In this document: one piece after another, positions 56,220-64,000 of the stretch
Layout: each line of letters starts with the position of its first letter
Numbering within the stretch: position 1 is the stretch's first letter
DNA from: a virus
Strand: one strand, 5' to 3'
DNA length: 64,000 nucleotides
Virus record (IMG/VR): IMGVR_UViG_3300032309_001546
Coordinates: 81,920-145,919 of that record
The notes under the pieces: model-generated
Database searches by the model: none
Told to the model about the DNA's origin: nothing
What the model saw: the letters and a program-made list of their open reading frames with translations, nothing else
Made by a program: the position numbers and the translations under genes

Positions 56220-56963
56220 ATGTTGAATCCCCTTAGCCCTCAATTATTCAAAGATTTAACTGAAGCTCAACAGAATGTGCTTGTTAATATTATGGAATCG
56301 GAAAACATTACGAATGTAAAAACAGAAGTAATGCCAACTAATATTATTCTTGAGCCTGGCGGCAGAGCTACTGTCCAGATGCAGAATGAGAGATTTAAGG
56401 TTAATAGTATATATGAAGTATCAACTGTCTTACAGCAAATAGTAGATATGGCAACTGCAACAATGAAGCCATCTTGGTTGAAAAATGATAGATTGATTAT
56501 TCAACGCCCTATCATTAATGTAGAGAGTGAAACTCCTGCTGTTGTTTTTTATGTTACAGATGGTAAACCTGGTGCAGCCGGGACTGGGCCTGTTAACTCT
56601 CCATCACGAAGAATGGTTACAAGTATTCTTCTTGGCAGGTACTTAGATCCGACAGATGATAGTTCAGAAGTATACTTGTATGGACAAAGACTAGACTACA
56701 ATATTAACTTAAGTGTTTACGCGAAAACCGCGCATGAAGCTGACATTATCAAGGAGTGGGTTGCGGATATTATCAAGACTTATCTATGGTATGTTAAATA
56801 CAGTGGAGTCTTAGACTTTACGTTTGTTGAAGATACCGGTGATGACACAGAGGCCCTTAGACACAAGAGAACTTTAAAATATGCTGTTTCAATTGAAAAA
56901 CTTACTTGGACCAGTATTCTTACCCTCAAACAAATCATTCTACAAATAACACCCTCAAGTTAA
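56220..56963 (+). CDS. Head-tail joining or tail completion protein, 247 aa
   Basis: Starts directly after the previous stop. It is an alpha/beta protein with a helical start (LFKDLTEAQQNVLVNIM) and a beta-rich middle (PIINVESETPAVVFYVTD; SEVYLYGQRLDYNINLSVYAKT). Its place immediately before the sheath gene is where neck or tail-terminator proteins are usually found. No specific family is claimed. Confidence 0.65.
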   Translation: MLNPLSPQLFKDLTEAQQNVLVNIMESENITNVKTEVMPTNIILEPGGRATVQMQNERFKVNSIYEVSTVLQQIVDMATATMKPSWLKNDRLIIQRPIINVESETPAVVFYVTDGKPGAAGTGPVNSPSRRMVTSILLGRYLDPTDDSSEVYLYGQRLDYNINLSVYAKTAHEADIIKEWVADIIKTYLWYVKYSGVLDFTFVEDTGDDTEALRHKRTLKYAVSIEKLTWTSILTLKQIILQITPSS

Positions 56964-56983
56964 TTTAATTTAAAGGAGAAAAG

Positions 56984-59419
56984 ATGCCATATACAAATTT
57001 ACCTGGTAGTTATGTACAGCTTCAGGACGGCAATCTGAGCTTTGTAACCAGAGATAACCGACAGTCTGTTCTAGTGATGGCCACCGCTGCAAAGGGTTTA
57101 ACCTCTGAGCCGTTCCTTATGGGTGACCTTGCTTCTGTTGTCCGTGAATTTGGTGCTACCTCAGAACTTGCCCGTGCTGCTTCAGAAGTTAAGAAAGGCG
57201 GCGCTAACAATATTTTCCTATATAGACTCCCAGGAGTTGCTCCTGAAGTGACTCGTATTGGTGCGGATGTTGATCGTGGAACGCCAAATGAATTGGGTAT
57301 TTCAATCGCTACAACTCAAGCTTCACCTGAGGCTGCTGCTAAGTACGGTGTCGCTTATCGTCAGGCCAAGAACATTGGTCCTGCAGGCGATGCGCCTGAT
57401 GGTCGTGCCACAACTGCAGAGCTTATGGTTGTCAACCTTGAGACTAATACGCTTGTCTGGCAGGGTACAGCTCTTGAAGGCGCTACGCTAGATACAGGTG
57501 ACGTTGACGTTCAGTTCGAACTTGGTGACGTAGATCCTGGCCGTGCTTCATGGGAGGATCCTGATTACACCACGAAAGAAGAACTTAAGTTCACCATTGA
57601 AGGACCCGCGATAACTGGTGGTACATTAACACTTGAGATCTCTGGATATCCTCTTGTTCAGACTGAAATTCCAGCAGCTGCAAGTGCAAGTGGCATTGTG
57701 GATAACTTCAAAACCTTGTTTGACGATTCTCCTCTTGCCGACATCTTTACCTGGGCTGATACCGCTGGCCTAGTCACAATAACCTGCACTGGAGACACAA
57801 ACGCCGATGGCGAACTTGTTTATCCCGATGGCCACCCTTGGGCTGGTTATACGGCTCGTCCATTCGTTTCTGGTTTTACCGCGAGTGAAGGCCTTACAGG
57901 CGTGACAATGTTTGGTACTTATAGCAGCTCACATGGTCGGGCTTCAGATATTGGTTTATATCCTCAGGATGCCAATAAGCCTTTTGCCGGAGCTGGTGGT
58001 GGCGTATTCGTTCCTCTTAATAAGATTGTTTCAGGTGGTACTTTCACGTCTTATGGTCTAAGTGGTGCTTCTTTTACTTTTGACTCTCGCTATAACTATG
58101 CTCAAAGAAACTTCAACTGGGGAACACCTAAGACACTTGCAACCTTCTCAACTGGTTCAACTGGCGAAAGCATTTCTCTTATGAAAAGATTCGAGAAGCT
58201 TCATAGCGCATTTGAAGATCTTGACCTCGCGCCATTTGACTTTGTCGTACCTTACGGCATTGCTCTTAATGCTAAGAACGCGGCAACTGATACTGTTACG
58301 TTTACAGAAGATACTTATCCAACTCCTAAGACGGCTCTTGATGCTCTTGGGTATTGCGCTATTGTCAACAATGGCGACTACACGTATACATACTACTGGT
58401 CAGATGATGGTCTTGTTCCTAAGATTGTTTCAGACGGCACCGAAGCAGATGATGTAACTGCTACTCTTCAGTACTCTGAAGTTAACTTTGCACATCTTCT
58501 TGCTAAGTATTGCTATGAGAACTCAAGCGACTATAAGTCAGTTCATGGCGTTATTGGCACTACTCTTCCTGATAGCATCACTGCCCGTGGTATTCGTGCT
58601 TACTTTGGCTATGGTCCTACATACGCTTATGACCGTGAGACTAACTCATACTTTATTGTTGGTAGCGGAAACGATGGCATTGGTCTACTAGGTAATAAGT
58701 TTGTTGGCGGTAAATCTGACTTCAATGGCGGCCTTAAGCATGGTGGTTTCTTTGCTACCCTAGACGGCACACTTGATTACACCAGCGGCAATGTTCTTCT
58801 TGACGCAAATAACAAGAAGATTGATCTAGGTAAGTATCTTTCAGTTATTGCTATCTTTGGCCGTGCCACTGATGACATCAATCCCAGAGGTCCTTCATAC
58901 TTGCTAAATGCTGCTACGGTTTACGCTGGCATGCTTCCTCAGGTTTCTCCTGTTGATTCTCTCATTAACATGACTGTTCCTGGTCTTGTTATTGACTACC
59001 GTCTTGAGACAAAGACTGTTGACGCGGCTTGTGGTCTAGGTCTTGTTGTTGCTAAGAATGAAGTGGGTATTCCTGTTATCGCTGACTCACCGACTTTTGC
59101 TTCTCCAACTTCTGACTACACTCGTCTAACAACGGTTCGTATTGTCAATAAGATCGCTGAAGAGCTACGCGGTGCTGCTAGACCTTACATCGGTAAAGGT
59201 CTCTCTGCTCCTAAGCGTGCTGCCCTTGAGTCTGCCCTTGGTGAGGTTATTAAGGCTAATATTGCCGGTGAGCCAATTCAGACAATTACTGGTGGTTCTT
59301 TCAAGATTGAGCAAACTGCCCAGGATCGTGTCCTTGGTAAGATGAAAGTGTATGTTGTTTTAACCCCAGTATTTGAACTTAGACAGATTACATTCTCTGT
59401 AAATCTAAGTGCACAATAA
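56984..59419 (+). CDS. Tail sheath protein, 811 aa
   Basis: Behind AAAGGAGAAAAG. The N-terminus (YTNLPGSYVQLQDGNLSF) and the C-terminal block (VRIVNKIAEELRGAARPYIGK, then KIEQTAQDRVLGKMKVYVVLTPVFELRQITFSVNL) are characteristic of contractile-tail sheath proteins, including the terminal strand that links neighbouring subunits. Sheaths contract to drive the tube through the envelope. At 811 aa it is larger than most, with an extra beta-rich insertion at about 140-450 that probably faces outwards. This gene identifies the phage as a myovirus. Confidence 0.9.
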   Translation: MPYTNLPGSYVQLQDGNLSFVTRDNRQSVLVMATAAKGLTSEPFLMGDLASVVREFGATSELARAASEVKKGGANNIFLYRLPGVAPEVTRIGADVDRGTPNELGISIATTQASPEAAAKYGVAYRQAKNIGPAGDAPDGRATTAELMVVNLETNTLVWQGTALEGATLDTGDVDVQFELGDVDPGRASWEDPDYTTKEELKFTIEGPAITGGTLTLEISGYPLVQTEIPAAASASGIVDNFKTLFDDSPLADIFTWADTAGLVTITCTGDTNADGELVYPDGHPWAGYTARPFVSGFTASEGLTGVTMFGTYSSSHGRASDIGLYPQDANKPFAGAGGGVFVPLNKIVSGGTFTSYGLSGASFTFDSRYNYAQRNFNWGTPKTLATFSTGSTGESISLMKRFEKLHSAFEDLDLAPFDFVVPYGIALNAKNAATDTVTFTEDTYPTPKTALDALGYCAIVNNGDYTYTYYWSDDGLVPKIVSDGTEADDVTATLQYSEVNFAHLLAKYCYENSSDYKSVHGVIGTTLPDSITARGIRAYFGYGPTYAYDRETNSYFIVGSGNDGIGLLGNKFVGGKSDFNGGLKHGGFFATLDGTLDYTSGNVLLDANNKKIDLGKYLSVIAIFGRATDDINPRGPSYLLNAATVYAGMLPQVSPVDSLINMTVPGLVIDYRLETKTVDAACGLGLVVAKNEVGIPVIADSPTFASPTSDYTRLTTVRIVNKIAEELRGAARPYIGKGLSAPKRAALESALGEVIKANIAGEPIQTITGGSFKIEQTAQDRVLGKMKVYVVLTPVFELRQITFSVNLSAQ

Positions 59420-59441
59420 TTAATTCCTAAGGAGCAATCAA

Positions 59442-60083
59442 ATGGCAGAATTTACAGCAAGATCGTTCAACAGTTTCTCGGGAGCTGATATTAAGGCTGT
59501 CTTCGCAAATCAAGAAGTCGGCAACCTTATGGCAGTTTCATATGCTATTCAGCGTGAGAAAGCCCCTATCTATGTGCTTGGTGAAGCTAATCCTAGAGCA
59601 TTCTCACGCGGCAAGCGTGGTATTGCTGGATCCCTTATCTTTATCCAGTTCGACACTCATGCAATTCTTGAGCAATTCAATGTCGACGGTACCGATGACC
59701 TTGGTAAGTTTGCTAAGAAGAAGTATGAAATTTCTCCTCAGCAATTGAGTGCAGACGGTGTTCTTAACATTCCTCTTGTTGGCGAGGGAGCAGCAGACGC
59801 ACCTGGTTCAATGGCAGAAGTTGTGAAGGCATTCTATGCTGACCAGATTCCTGCTTTTGATATTACTGTTGCTGCAGCGAACGAATACGGTGCTGTTGCC
59901 CGATGCGTTATTCATGGCGTTGAGCTAATGAATGAAGGCTGGGGTATGGGTATTGAAGATCGCCAGGCTGATATGCAAACTACATATCTTGCACGTGCGG
60001 TTAGTCGTTGGACCGTGCAGGGCATTGGCGGTCGTGTTGGTACTCTTGAGCGTCAGGGCGGTGGAGTTATTCTTCGTCCCTAG
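59442..60083 (+). CDS. Tail tube protein, 213 aa
   Basis: Behind AAGGAGCAATCAA. It has the size and place (just after the sheath) of the main tube protein. Signature phrases are FSGADIKAVFANQEVG, KAPIYVLGEANPRAFSRGKRGIAGSLIF and IPAFDITVAAANEYGAVARCVIHGVEL. The codon bias is strong, as for capsid and sheath. The following two genes are clear, larger paralogues. A terminator follows. Confidence 0.85.
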   Translation: MAEFTARSFNSFSGADIKAVFANQEVGNLMAVSYAIQREKAPIYVLGEANPRAFSRGKRGIAGSLIFIQFDTHAILEQFNVDGTDDLGKFAKKKYEISPQQLSADGVLNIPLVGEGAADAPGSMAEVVKAFYADQIPAFDITVAAANEYGAVARCVIHGVELMNEGWGMGIEDRQADMQTTYLARAVSRWTVQGIGGRVGTLERQGGGVILRP

Positions 60084-60123
60084 ACAATAACTTAATCCCG
60101 GGCTACATTAAGTAGCCATAAGA

Positions 60124-60157
60124 AGCCCACGTATAATACATACGTGGGTTTTCTTTT
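60124..60157 (+). terminator. Intrinsic terminator after the tail tube gene
   Basis: CCCACGTA, loop TAATACA, TACGTGGG, then TTTTCTTTTT. Confidence 0.9.
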
Positions 60158-60168
60158 TAAGGAGGGTC

Positions 60169-60309
60169 ATGTTAAAAATAAAACAATCAGTACAAGAACT
60201 AAAAGATAAGGCTGCGATTATACTAGCTATAATTACAGTAGTTGTTTTATTTGTATCCTATATAATATGGGTAGATATACAATCTGCTATAAAAGATTAC
60301 AAGAAGTAG
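60169..60309 (+). CDS. Small membrane protein, 46 aa
   Basis: ATG at 60169-60171 behind a very strong AAGGAGGGTC site. A short helical, charged start (MLKIKQSVQELKDKA) precedes one membrane helix (AIILAIITVVVLFVSYIIW) and a polar end. An odd find between tail genes: a small inner-membrane protein may be a lysis helper (pinholin-like) or an assembly factor, but nothing in the sequence decides this. Confidence 0.7.
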   Translation: MLKIKQSVQELKDKAAIILAIITVVVLFVSYIIWVDIQSAIKDYKK

Positions 60310-60316
60310 AGTAACC

Positions 60317-61330
60317 ATGGCATATGACGAACAAGTCTTTAAGAACTCTATTCTACAACAAGGTAGAATGGGATTCTCTGGTTGCGATATAAATGCACTT
60401 ATCCGCTTGCCTGCTTATGCCAGAGGTGGTATTGAGCTTAACAAAGAAAAAGTATTTAACATTGGTACTCTTCAAACTATATCTATCTCAACCTACAATG
60501 CAAAAACCCCCATTAAAGCAATAGGCTCAAAGAATCCAATTGCGATTGCCAGAGGCGGCAGGACTATTGCTGGTAGCATGATATTTAACCAAATGCATAC
60601 TCATGTGCTTAATGAGAATACTTGGCCAAGTCTAACAACTAGAATGATTAAAGACGATGGCTTTTTAACATACAGTAGTGGTAATGTTGATTATATTATT
60701 GCTAATAGTGAGATTAAAGCAGATGCTCATCAGAAGGTTGACGATTACATCAAGAAAGAAAGCCTAAAGAAGCAATGGGATTTCTCATGGGACAATACCC
60801 TAATAGGTGAGACATCAAAGCCTTCCGACATTCCTCCATTTGATATTGTTATTGTTATGGTTAATGAGTTAGGAAATGTTGGCAAGATTGTTATTTATGG
60901 TGTTGACATAATCCATGACTCCCAGACTCTTTCTGTAGAGGACATCTATACTGAAGTTCAATATCAATATATTGCTAGAGATATTGAGTACTTCCATGCT
61001 GATAATTTTGAAGAATCAAAAGCTTGGAAGAGTCCAAATATGAAGTATGAAAAATCAGAAACTATCTGGGATCCAGAGGATCCAAAACGACCAGCTACTC
61101 AAGATGAGAGAAATGAGCTAACTACTAAATTTAGCGAGTTGGGCATAGATGATGGGTCGATTGGTGAAGTGAGAACTCAACAAGACATTCAAGATGCAAT
61201 GCAGAGAATTTTTGCATTGAAAGCAAAGAAAGACCAGGAGAATCTAAAACTCCTTCAAGAGACACAAAATCTGGTTGACAAAAAACTAGCAGAGCAAGCG
61301 GAGCGTCGCTGGAAGTATAGAGGAAAATAA
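60317..61330 (+). CDS. Tail tube paralogue 2, 337 aa
   Basis: Shares with the tube protein the order FSGCDINALI, then TPIKAIGSKNPIAIARGGRTIAGSMIF and IPPFDIVIVMVNELGNVGKIVIYGVDI, aligned over the whole tube fold. It has an extra helical, charged C-terminal tail of about 100 residues (ELTTKFSELGIDDG..., LLQETQNLVDKKLAEQAERR). It is probably a specialised tube ring near baseplate or neck. It overlaps the next start by one base. Confidence 0.75.
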   Translation: MAYDEQVFKNSILQQGRMGFSGCDINALIRLPAYARGGIELNKEKVFNIGTLQTISISTYNAKTPIKAIGSKNPIAIARGGRTIAGSMIFNQMHTHVLNENTWPSLTTRMIKDDGFLTYSSGNVDYIIANSEIKADAHQKVDDYIKKESLKKQWDFSWDNTLIGETSKPSDIPPFDIVIVMVNELGNVGKIVIYGVDIIHDSQTLSVEDIYTEVQYQYIARDIEYFHADNFEESKAWKSPNMKYEKSETIWDPEDPKRPATQDERNELTTKFSELGIDDGSIGEVRTQQDIQDAMQRIFALKAKKDQENLKLLQETQNLVDKKLAEQAERRWKYRGK

Positions 61331-62403
61331 TGAGTAGACAAGTTGCGACAGCATATACCGGAGCTAATATCTCAATAACAATTGGTGGCAAATTTATTGC
61401 CAATGCGTTTGGGATAAGCTGGGAATTGTCACAAAATAAGCGACCGATTTACGGATACAATAGTATGTATTACGATTCGGTTGCAAGTGGCCAAGTTATT
61501 GTTATGGGACAGATTTACATAAACTATCAGCATCCTAATTATCTGTCATCTCTTCTTTCGTCTTATTTTAAGAATGAACCTCTTGCAGCTTTAAATGTTG
61601 CTGGATTTGGAGAAACATCTTCACGAAATGGCGTTAATGGAGTTTTAAATACATATACAAATAGAGGCGGATCTGCAAGGCAAAATAGAAATTTTAATGA
61701 AGATCTAAACGCTATCTTTGATGATCCCGCATTCATGGCAAATCTAGGATCTGTTTTTACATCTGGACAAAGTATATCAGGATTTAAAAATTTTAAAAAT
61801 GTAATAAACCGTAGTGGAAAAGACGACCAAGGTAACCGCGTAATTGAAAGGTTTAACCAAGGCGACTACGACCTAATTGACAACGATAGTTCTGCTTTGG
61901 CATTTGTTGGAAATTTGGATTCATCTAGTCGTCGACAAGAAAATGTCAAACATCTTAGACCTGATCAGTTTACAAATAATGGGTCAGCTAATGTTGACTC
62001 TATTGACATTGTAGTTACTCATGGAGATCCGGGGTTGAACGATAAAAGTTCTGGTATCTTATCCTATACACCAGCCTCTAGTATTATTCTACGAGGTATT
62101 CATTTTATTGGCGAGGCTCAGCAAGTTATGGCTGATGATCAACCTATAATGGAAACATATAAGTTTATTGCAAGATCAAAAGAGGCCTTGATATCGGCTA
62201 CAATTCCTCCTCCGGAGCCAGTTGCTCCTGGGCAAAATACAGCAAATACTGGTGAAGCCGGAACAAATAGTGTTGCTGATATGATTGCCACTGTAGACGC
62301 AGCTAGGTTAGAAGAAATTAACAATGTAAGAAGGGAACAAGGGTTAACTCCTTTGACTGAATTACCAAAAATGACAACGGGAAACCAATCACCCGGCCAG
62401 TAA
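61330..62403 (+). CDS. Tail tube paralogue 3, 357 aa
   Basis: The most divergent of the three: TGANISITIGGKFIANAFGISWE, then RPIYGYNSMYYDSVASGQVIVMGQIYINY and SIILRGIHFIGEAQQVMADDQPIMETYKFIARS line up with the tube fold. It carries an insertion in the middle (about 95-215, Asn-rich) and a flexible Pro/Thr-rich end. Probably another specialised ring or tube-baseplate adaptor. The start overlaps the previous stop. Confidence 0.7.
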   Translation: MSRQVATAYTGANISITIGGKFIANAFGISWELSQNKRPIYGYNSMYYDSVASGQVIVMGQIYINYQHPNYLSSLLSSYFKNEPLAALNVAGFGETSSRNGVNGVLNTYTNRGGSARQNRNFNEDLNAIFDDPAFMANLGSVFTSGQSISGFKNFKNVINRSGKDDQGNRVIERFNQGDYDLIDNDSSALAFVGNLDSSSRRQENVKHLRPDQFTNNGSANVDSIDIVVTHGDPGLNDKSSGILSYTPASSIILRGIHFIGEAQQVMADDQPIMETYKFIARSKEALISATIPPPEPVAPGQNTANTGEAGTNSVADMIATVDAARLEEINNVRREQGLTPLTELPKMTTGNQSPGQ

Positions 62404-62448
62404 ACGAATAAAAGTATAGAATTTCAATAACAACCCAGGAGATATCTT

Positions 62449-62997
62449 ATGAAGAAGAATGAAAAGACTACTACAGTAGATTTTGATACCGAGATTGAAA
62501 CAGCCCTTGAGGAGAAGCTTCGTATTGCAAGACAAGAAAAAGAGCTACTCCTAAAGGCTACTGAAGAGAAGCAAGCAGAGATACAGGCAGCAGAGGAAGA
62601 GAGAGAGCCCATTGAGCTTCCTCTTGCAAATGAAGCTGCTGACCAGAAAGAAGCACTCTACAGTGAACTTGAGAAGATGGGATGTTCAAAGAACTATCTT
62701 GTAAAGATGAAAGAGCGTCATGGCACTATCATTGTCTATCCTCACGAAGACAACAACTGGTTTGTTGTTAGGCCTTTAAAGGTCAAGGAAATGAGAATGA
62801 TAAGAGAAATCTCTGGTAGCGACGCAGAGAAGCTTAACAAGGAAATTCTTGAAGCTGCCTGTGTGTTCCCTAAGCTAGTTGACGAATCGATTGGCGAACT
62901 ACCTGCTGGTCTTCCTGATCTGCTTGTAAATATGATTAGCCGACTAAGTGCATTTATTCCTGTTGAGCTCGCTTTCTCTCTAAGCAAAGAGCTATAA
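62449..62997 (+). CDS. Putative tail assembly chaperone, 182 aa
   Basis: Behind CAGGAGATATCTT. An N-terminal charged coiled coil (EIETALEEKLRIARQEKELLLKATEEKQ) is followed by an alpha/beta core (IIVYPHEDNNWFVVRPLKVKEMRMI) and ELPAGLPDLLVNMISRLSAF. The following gene has a related ALPAGVVDTVADLIMYVS block. Two related proteins between tube and (presumed) tape measure are usually the tail assembly chaperones, though no frameshift linking them is seen here. Confidence 0.55.
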   Translation: MKKNEKTTTVDFDTEIETALEEKLRIARQEKELLLKATEEKQAEIQAAEEEREPIELPLANEAADQKEALYSELEKMGCSKNYLVKMKERHGTIIVYPHEDNNWFVVRPLKVKEMRMIREISGSDAEKLNKEILEAACVFPKLVDESIGELPAGLPDLLVNMISRLSAFIPVELAFSLSKEL

Positions 62998-63010
62998 GTA
63001 AAAATACAAT

Positions 63011-64000
63011 ATGTCATTAGATATCTTTAAGCACAAAGATATCCCTTTATATGTAATAGATATTCCGTACGGATGGAATAACATTCATACGGAATACTTT
63101 ACTCGTATACCTTGGGGTGAATATAAGCGTATTCGTTTTGCGGAGCGTGTACAAAGTATTCCACCATACGAGTTAAAGGTAAAGATATTCAGAGATTACA
63201 CTGTTAGAACTCCTGGCTGGACAGAGAAATCAATTAATGCTTTACCGGCAGGAGTTGTTGATACTGTTGCTGATTTGATAATGTATGTTAGTGATTCGGG
63301 AATCATTCCTGATAGTCAAGGCAAAATAAATATTCCTGCTTTTACTACAAGACTTAATATGTACAGAGCGATAGCTTCAACAAATGTTGAGTATCAGATG
63401 TATACTGTTATCTGTCTTGTGTTTAGGGCATACACCTATGAGATGCTAGACAAATTACCATTTGATAGAATTGCGAGTCTTTTTGCAAGTGCAGAAAGAT
63501 ACTTGCTTGAGAATCAGATATTAAAGGCTCCTCTTCAGATCTATGATCCTAATGAGATAAAGAAAGAAGTCCAAGATGCTCCTAAGCCAAAGACTCCTAA
63601 GAAGCAGACAGAAGAAGGTTCAATGCTAGAAGAGTTCCTCTTGCTTAAGGAGAAGCAAAAGAAAGAAGAGCAGAGTCAGGCCAAGCCAGACCTTAGTCCT
63701 GATGCAGATCTTAGCCATATGGAGAAGAAAGCAGCACGCGCAAAGAATCAAGCTAGAGATACTTCCTATATTGCTCCAAAGGATAACGTTGTTGTTTCCA
63801 ATGGTATTCAGGTAAAAGTGCCTGGTATCAAGATGGATAACAATAATGGGACTGGAGGATTTGACGAGAAAGACTTCGAAGGTCCTTTCATGACTGATGA
63901 AGAAGCTCTTAATTTGATGGTCGAATCTGGTAATGTTCCTGCAGGATATGAATTGTATCTGAGAAAGCAAGAACTCTTAAAGGAGAAGGAAGAGCAAGAA
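63011..64000 (+). CDS. Putative tail chaperone or tape-measure-region protein, partial (330 codons, open at right edge)
   Basis: The frame starts at the ATG at 63011-63013 (MSLDIFKHKDIPLYVIDIPYG) and remains open to base 64000. The first 170 residues form a folded alpha/beta domain; from about 180 on it becomes a Lys/Glu/Gln-rich coil (EEGSMLEEFLLLKEKQKKEEQ). An ALPAGVVDTVADLI block resembles the gene before. The C-terminus lies outside the window. Confidence 0.7.
   Translation, partial: MSLDIFKHKDIPLYVIDIPYGWNNIHTEYFTRIPWGEYKRIRFAERVQSIPPYELKVKIFRDYTVRTPGWTEKSINALPAGVVDTVADLIMYVSDSGIIPDSQGKINIPAFTTRLNMYRAIASTNVEYQMYTVICLVFRAYTYEMLDKLPFDRIASLFASAERYLLENQILKAPLQIYDPNEIKKEVQDAPKPKTPKKQTEEGSMLEEFLLLKEKQKKEEQSQAKPDLSPDADLSHMEKKAARAKNQARDTSYIAPKDNVVVSNGIQVKVPGIKMDNNNGTGGFDEKDFEGPFMTDEEALNLMVESGNVPAGYELYLRKQELLKEKEEQE

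Noticed and set aside
62449-63020. Classical frameshift between two tail chaperone genes
   Set aside because: The first frame ends before the second starts, with its own ATG, and there is no overlap or obvious slippery sequence.

Overview
The window is part of the genome of a large contractile-tailed bacteriophage (a myovirus, probably jumbo or near-jumbo). The right half encodes a terminase large subunit, portal with a MuF-type domain, prohead protease, HK97-type major capsid protein, tail sheath and tail-tube proteins, in normal virion-module order. The left half is a dense field of very small minus-strand genes, two SSB-type proteins, a tRNA-Arg and several long structured non-coding RNAs. 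The host cannot be read from the sequence. Strong GGAGG-type ribosome sites and one lipobox protein fit many bacteria.

Layout. (1) 1-5954, minus strand, AT-rich: tightly coupled small hypothetical genes, a tandem pair of MGLDMY-family proteins and a PcfJ-like protein. (2) 5955-10.9 kb, minus: a gene-free stretch, a membrane protein, tRNA-Arg(TCT), ssb, a run of 30-70 aa genes (many membrane-spanning) and a tRNA-like element. (3) 10.9-13.2 kb, minus: two structured RNAs, each ending at an intrinsic terminator, a second SSB-like gene and a cluster of GCGCAGCG hairpin repeats. (4) 13.25-20.05 kb, minus, GC-rich: one 2265-aa gene with N-terminal membrane segments, zinc-binding clusters, a DUF4326 domain and a C-terminal SLOG/YpsA-type domain, followed upstream by a gene-free stretch of about 1.57 kb that looks like a giant structured RNA. 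(5) 22.0-27.7 kb, minus: an array of about fourteen one-gene cassettes, each with promoter, structured leader, Shine-Dalgarno site, small gene and terminator. (6) 27.7-28.1 kb: a divergent AT-rich control region with phased palindromes. (7) 28.1-64 kb, plus strand: DNA processing, head and tail genes, running off the right end.

How it fits together. The right half builds the virion. A DEDDh exonuclease/SNase fusion and two very large Ala/Pro-rich proteins lie next to the terminase. The portal gene ends in an A10 run from which the -1 frame leads directly into a MuF-like domain. The left half is probably a host-takeover and accessory region in which each small gene is its own transcription unit. 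Its promoters share a TACTTAAATAGT core followed, after a spacer that is usually a multiple of three bases, by a Met-X-stop triplet pattern.

The strongest candidates for something undescribed are the cassette array with its shared promoter/leader grammar, the three long RNAs (one with tandem covarying pseudoknots), the giant SLOG/DUF4326 protein and the probable portal-MuF frameshift.
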